The notes under the pieces were generated by a model. That model saw nothing but the letters and a program-made list of their open reading frames with translations. It was not told where the DNA came from and searched no databases. The position numbers were made by a program, and so were the translations under genes. A DNA stretch of 64,000 nucleotides. Source: Struthio camelus (Eukaryota > Chordata > Aves > Struthioniformes > Struthionidae). Within the stretch, counting starts at the first letter, position 1; each line of letters opens with the position of its first letter. Below, in pieces: positions 62,344-64,000 of the stretch. Where the stretch lies: the NCBI RefSeq assembly GCF_040807025.1, contig NC_090942.1, positions 206,730,640 through 206,794,639 on the forward strand, in the 5' to 3' direction.

Positions 62344-63726
62344 TGCGACTGCTTACTTTATAAACTGGCTGTATCAAAACTGATGTAGGCATCTGCCTTT
62401 AAAAGATGTAGTAAGAGCTGTCCAACTATTCTTCCTCATCAACTGCCTAAAGCTGGTAATAATAAGAAAAAGTCAGCAATATACTTTTAACCTTTTGCAC
62501 ATCAGTAATCAGGATATATACAAACATATATCATGGACATAACTTTGTCTCTATAAGCTATATATATACAACTTGCCATAATTGTTATTGGTACACTTTA
62601 CTTTATTCTGTAAATTTATTTTATTAAAAGAATTACATGCAGCACATAGAATTATTCAATAAAATAATAATAAAAAGGGAGAGAGGAATGACTCTGTCCT
62701 AAATTAAAACCCTGACATGAACACCATCGCACTCTTTACCTGGTAAGTAACTTCTAACTACTACTAAACAAATCGTTTTTGAAATGACCAAATTGTGCAC
62801 TGCCTATGAGAACAAAGCATATTTAACACATAGCAGATATATCTATTATTTAAAATTAAATTTTGTATGTTTAAAAATAAAGTTTTGCCTTACATTCTGT
62901 CCTATTTTTAACTACTTGTTGCTCTAAGTCATTAAAAAAAACCTCTCAATGCCTTTATTTATATTACTTGAGTTCCAAAGACTTTTTTTTTAAAGTTTCT
63001 AATTTATTGCTAAACATAACTCAAACTGAGAATTCAATATTACATACACAATATCAAACCAGAATGGTCACTGTGTAATTAATACAAATCTTTCAGAAGT
63101 TTAGTGCAGCTCTCAGTGCAATTAATCTCTAATAAAAATATTTCTAATGAAAATAATGGCATAAATCAAGCAAGAAAAGAAGTCATTGACAAAAAATGGC
63201 AAAATTAATCATCATCCTCTAAGAAGAGAAATCTTCTTTTTTCCTATTTGCTAATTCTTTTTTGTGGTTTCTAATTCAAAATAAAGTTTTCAACCTATCA
63301 CAAACTGAGTGCTCAATTCAAAAGGAAATTTAAGTGGTGCTGTGATTTCTCATCTTTGACGCCTGACTGGAAATCCCTCCTCTGTATTTGAGTTTGAAAG
63401 AAGTATCAGAAGAAAGACTTCTCAAAACTTAGAAGGACTTAAACTTTCTTTTCCCATTCCCTCCAAATCATCCTAGAAAGGTTAACAGAAAAAAGAATAT
63501 ACTAAAAAATAATTGAAAATAACTAATTAAAGAACAACTATTTACTGTGGGAAAAAAAACTGCCTGAAAAAAAGATACTGTCTCTGTTGGATTGACTATT
63601 CTAAAACCGTTAGAGGGAACCTGGGTAGAAGTCTCCAGAGAACTACAGCTTTAGCCACTTGTTTTTATAAACAGATCCCCTATGAACAAGACGCTATCTC
63701 TAAGCTACTGCCTTCTATCCAACGTG
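62344..63726. other. AT-rich sequence, no gene recognised
   Basis: If the minus-strand gene is real this is intron. It contains an AT-rich stretch with TATATA words at about 62510-62570. A minus-strand block near 62370-62450 follows a fair acceptor and is open for 23 codons, but it has no acceptable donor. Nothing else was identified. Confidence 0.45.
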
Positions 63727-64000
63727 TTCAGCCTGGAGAAGAGAAGATTGAGATCTGATCAATGTGTAGAACTATCTGAAGGGAGGGTGTCAAGAGGATG
63801 GGGCCAGACTCTTCTCCGCGGTGCCCAGCGATAGGACGAGAGGCAACGGGCAGAAACTGAACCACAGGCAGTTCCATCTGAACAGGAAGAAAAACTTCTT
63901 TCCTGTGAGGGTGACACCACGGGCACAGGTTGTCCAGAGAGGTTGCAGAGTCTCCTTCTCTGGAGATATTCAAAATCTGCCTAGATGCAATCCTGTGCAA
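63727..64000 (+). mobile_element. CR1 3' part, plus strand, cut by the window edge
   Basis: It begins at 63727 with gttcagcctggagaagagaa, the CR1 block encoding the end of the reverse transcriptase. It follows CR1 through ccagactcttctccgcggtg and tttcctgtgagggtgacacc to the right edge. A short deletion compared with the copy at 43.6 kb occurs near 63915 (gtgacaccacgggcacagg versus a longer form with 'gagcactgg'). The 3' tail lies beyond the window. The 90-codon minus-strand frame here is only its antisense shadow. Confidence 0.93.

Noticed and set aside
62360..62455. Minus-strand block as an additional upstream exon for the 57-62 kb gene
   Set aside because: The acceptor and phase could fit, but the only available donor (GTTTTG) is very poor.
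1..64000. tRNA, rRNA, CRISPR arrays, operons, intact endogenous retroviruses
   Set aside because: I looked for T-loop words such as ggttcgaatcc, regular spaced repeats, and paired long terminal repeats with retroviral motifs, and saw none.

Overview
This is AT-rich vertebrate nuclear DNA, almost certainly from a bird. The main evidence is CR1 retrotransposons: three copies keep readable CR1 3' halves, and one of them ends in the octamer tail (ATTCTGTG/ATTCTATG) typical of bird CR1. I see no Alu, mammalian L1 or prokaryotic gene layout. There is no long open reading frame. The window looks like intergenic and intronic sequence with a few short candidate exons.

The best-supported gene lies on the minus strand between about 62.15 kb and 57.43 kb. 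Six short blocks, each with an acceptor-like AG and a donor-like GT (the last ends in a stop), join without a frame break: 62152-62127, 61198-61156, 60594-60573, 59690-59613, 58730-58665 and 57588-57430. Together they would encode the last ~130 codons of a protein I do not recognise. The 78-bp block and the terminal block are the most convincing; the three upstream micro-blocks are weaker. The rest of the gene would lie beyond 64 kb. A second, weaker candidate is a plus-strand terminal exon at 28309-28487. Other splice-flanked open blocks are listed at low confidence, because decoy exons are common in vertebrate introns.

Repeats by region: 6.35-7.45 kb, a very old CR1-like LINE on the minus strand; 9.55-9.8 kb, an old MIR/CORE-SINE-like element; 25.3-27.6 kb, an old CR1 reverse transcriptase piece lying among two pairs of short local repeats; 28.5-28.64 kb, a CpG-dense patch with a reverse-transcriptase-like motif; 33.2-33.6 kb, an old plus-strand CR1 relic; 36.2-37.7 kb, a much better preserved, 5'-truncated minus-strand CR1; 39.85-39.92 kb, a 20-bp minisatellite; 43.56-43.86 kb, a plus-strand CR1 tail; 48.08-48.16 kb, a 40-bp tandem duplication ending in a hairpin; 63.73 kb to the right edge, the start of another plus-strand CR1 tail.

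The remainder is unique AT-rich sequence in which I can name nothing. I found no evidence for a new multi-gene system. The items most worth checking are the unidentified minus-strand gene, the hairpin at 62.3 kb inside or next to it, and the local repeats at 25-27 kb. All identifications are by eye; no alignment or database search was run.
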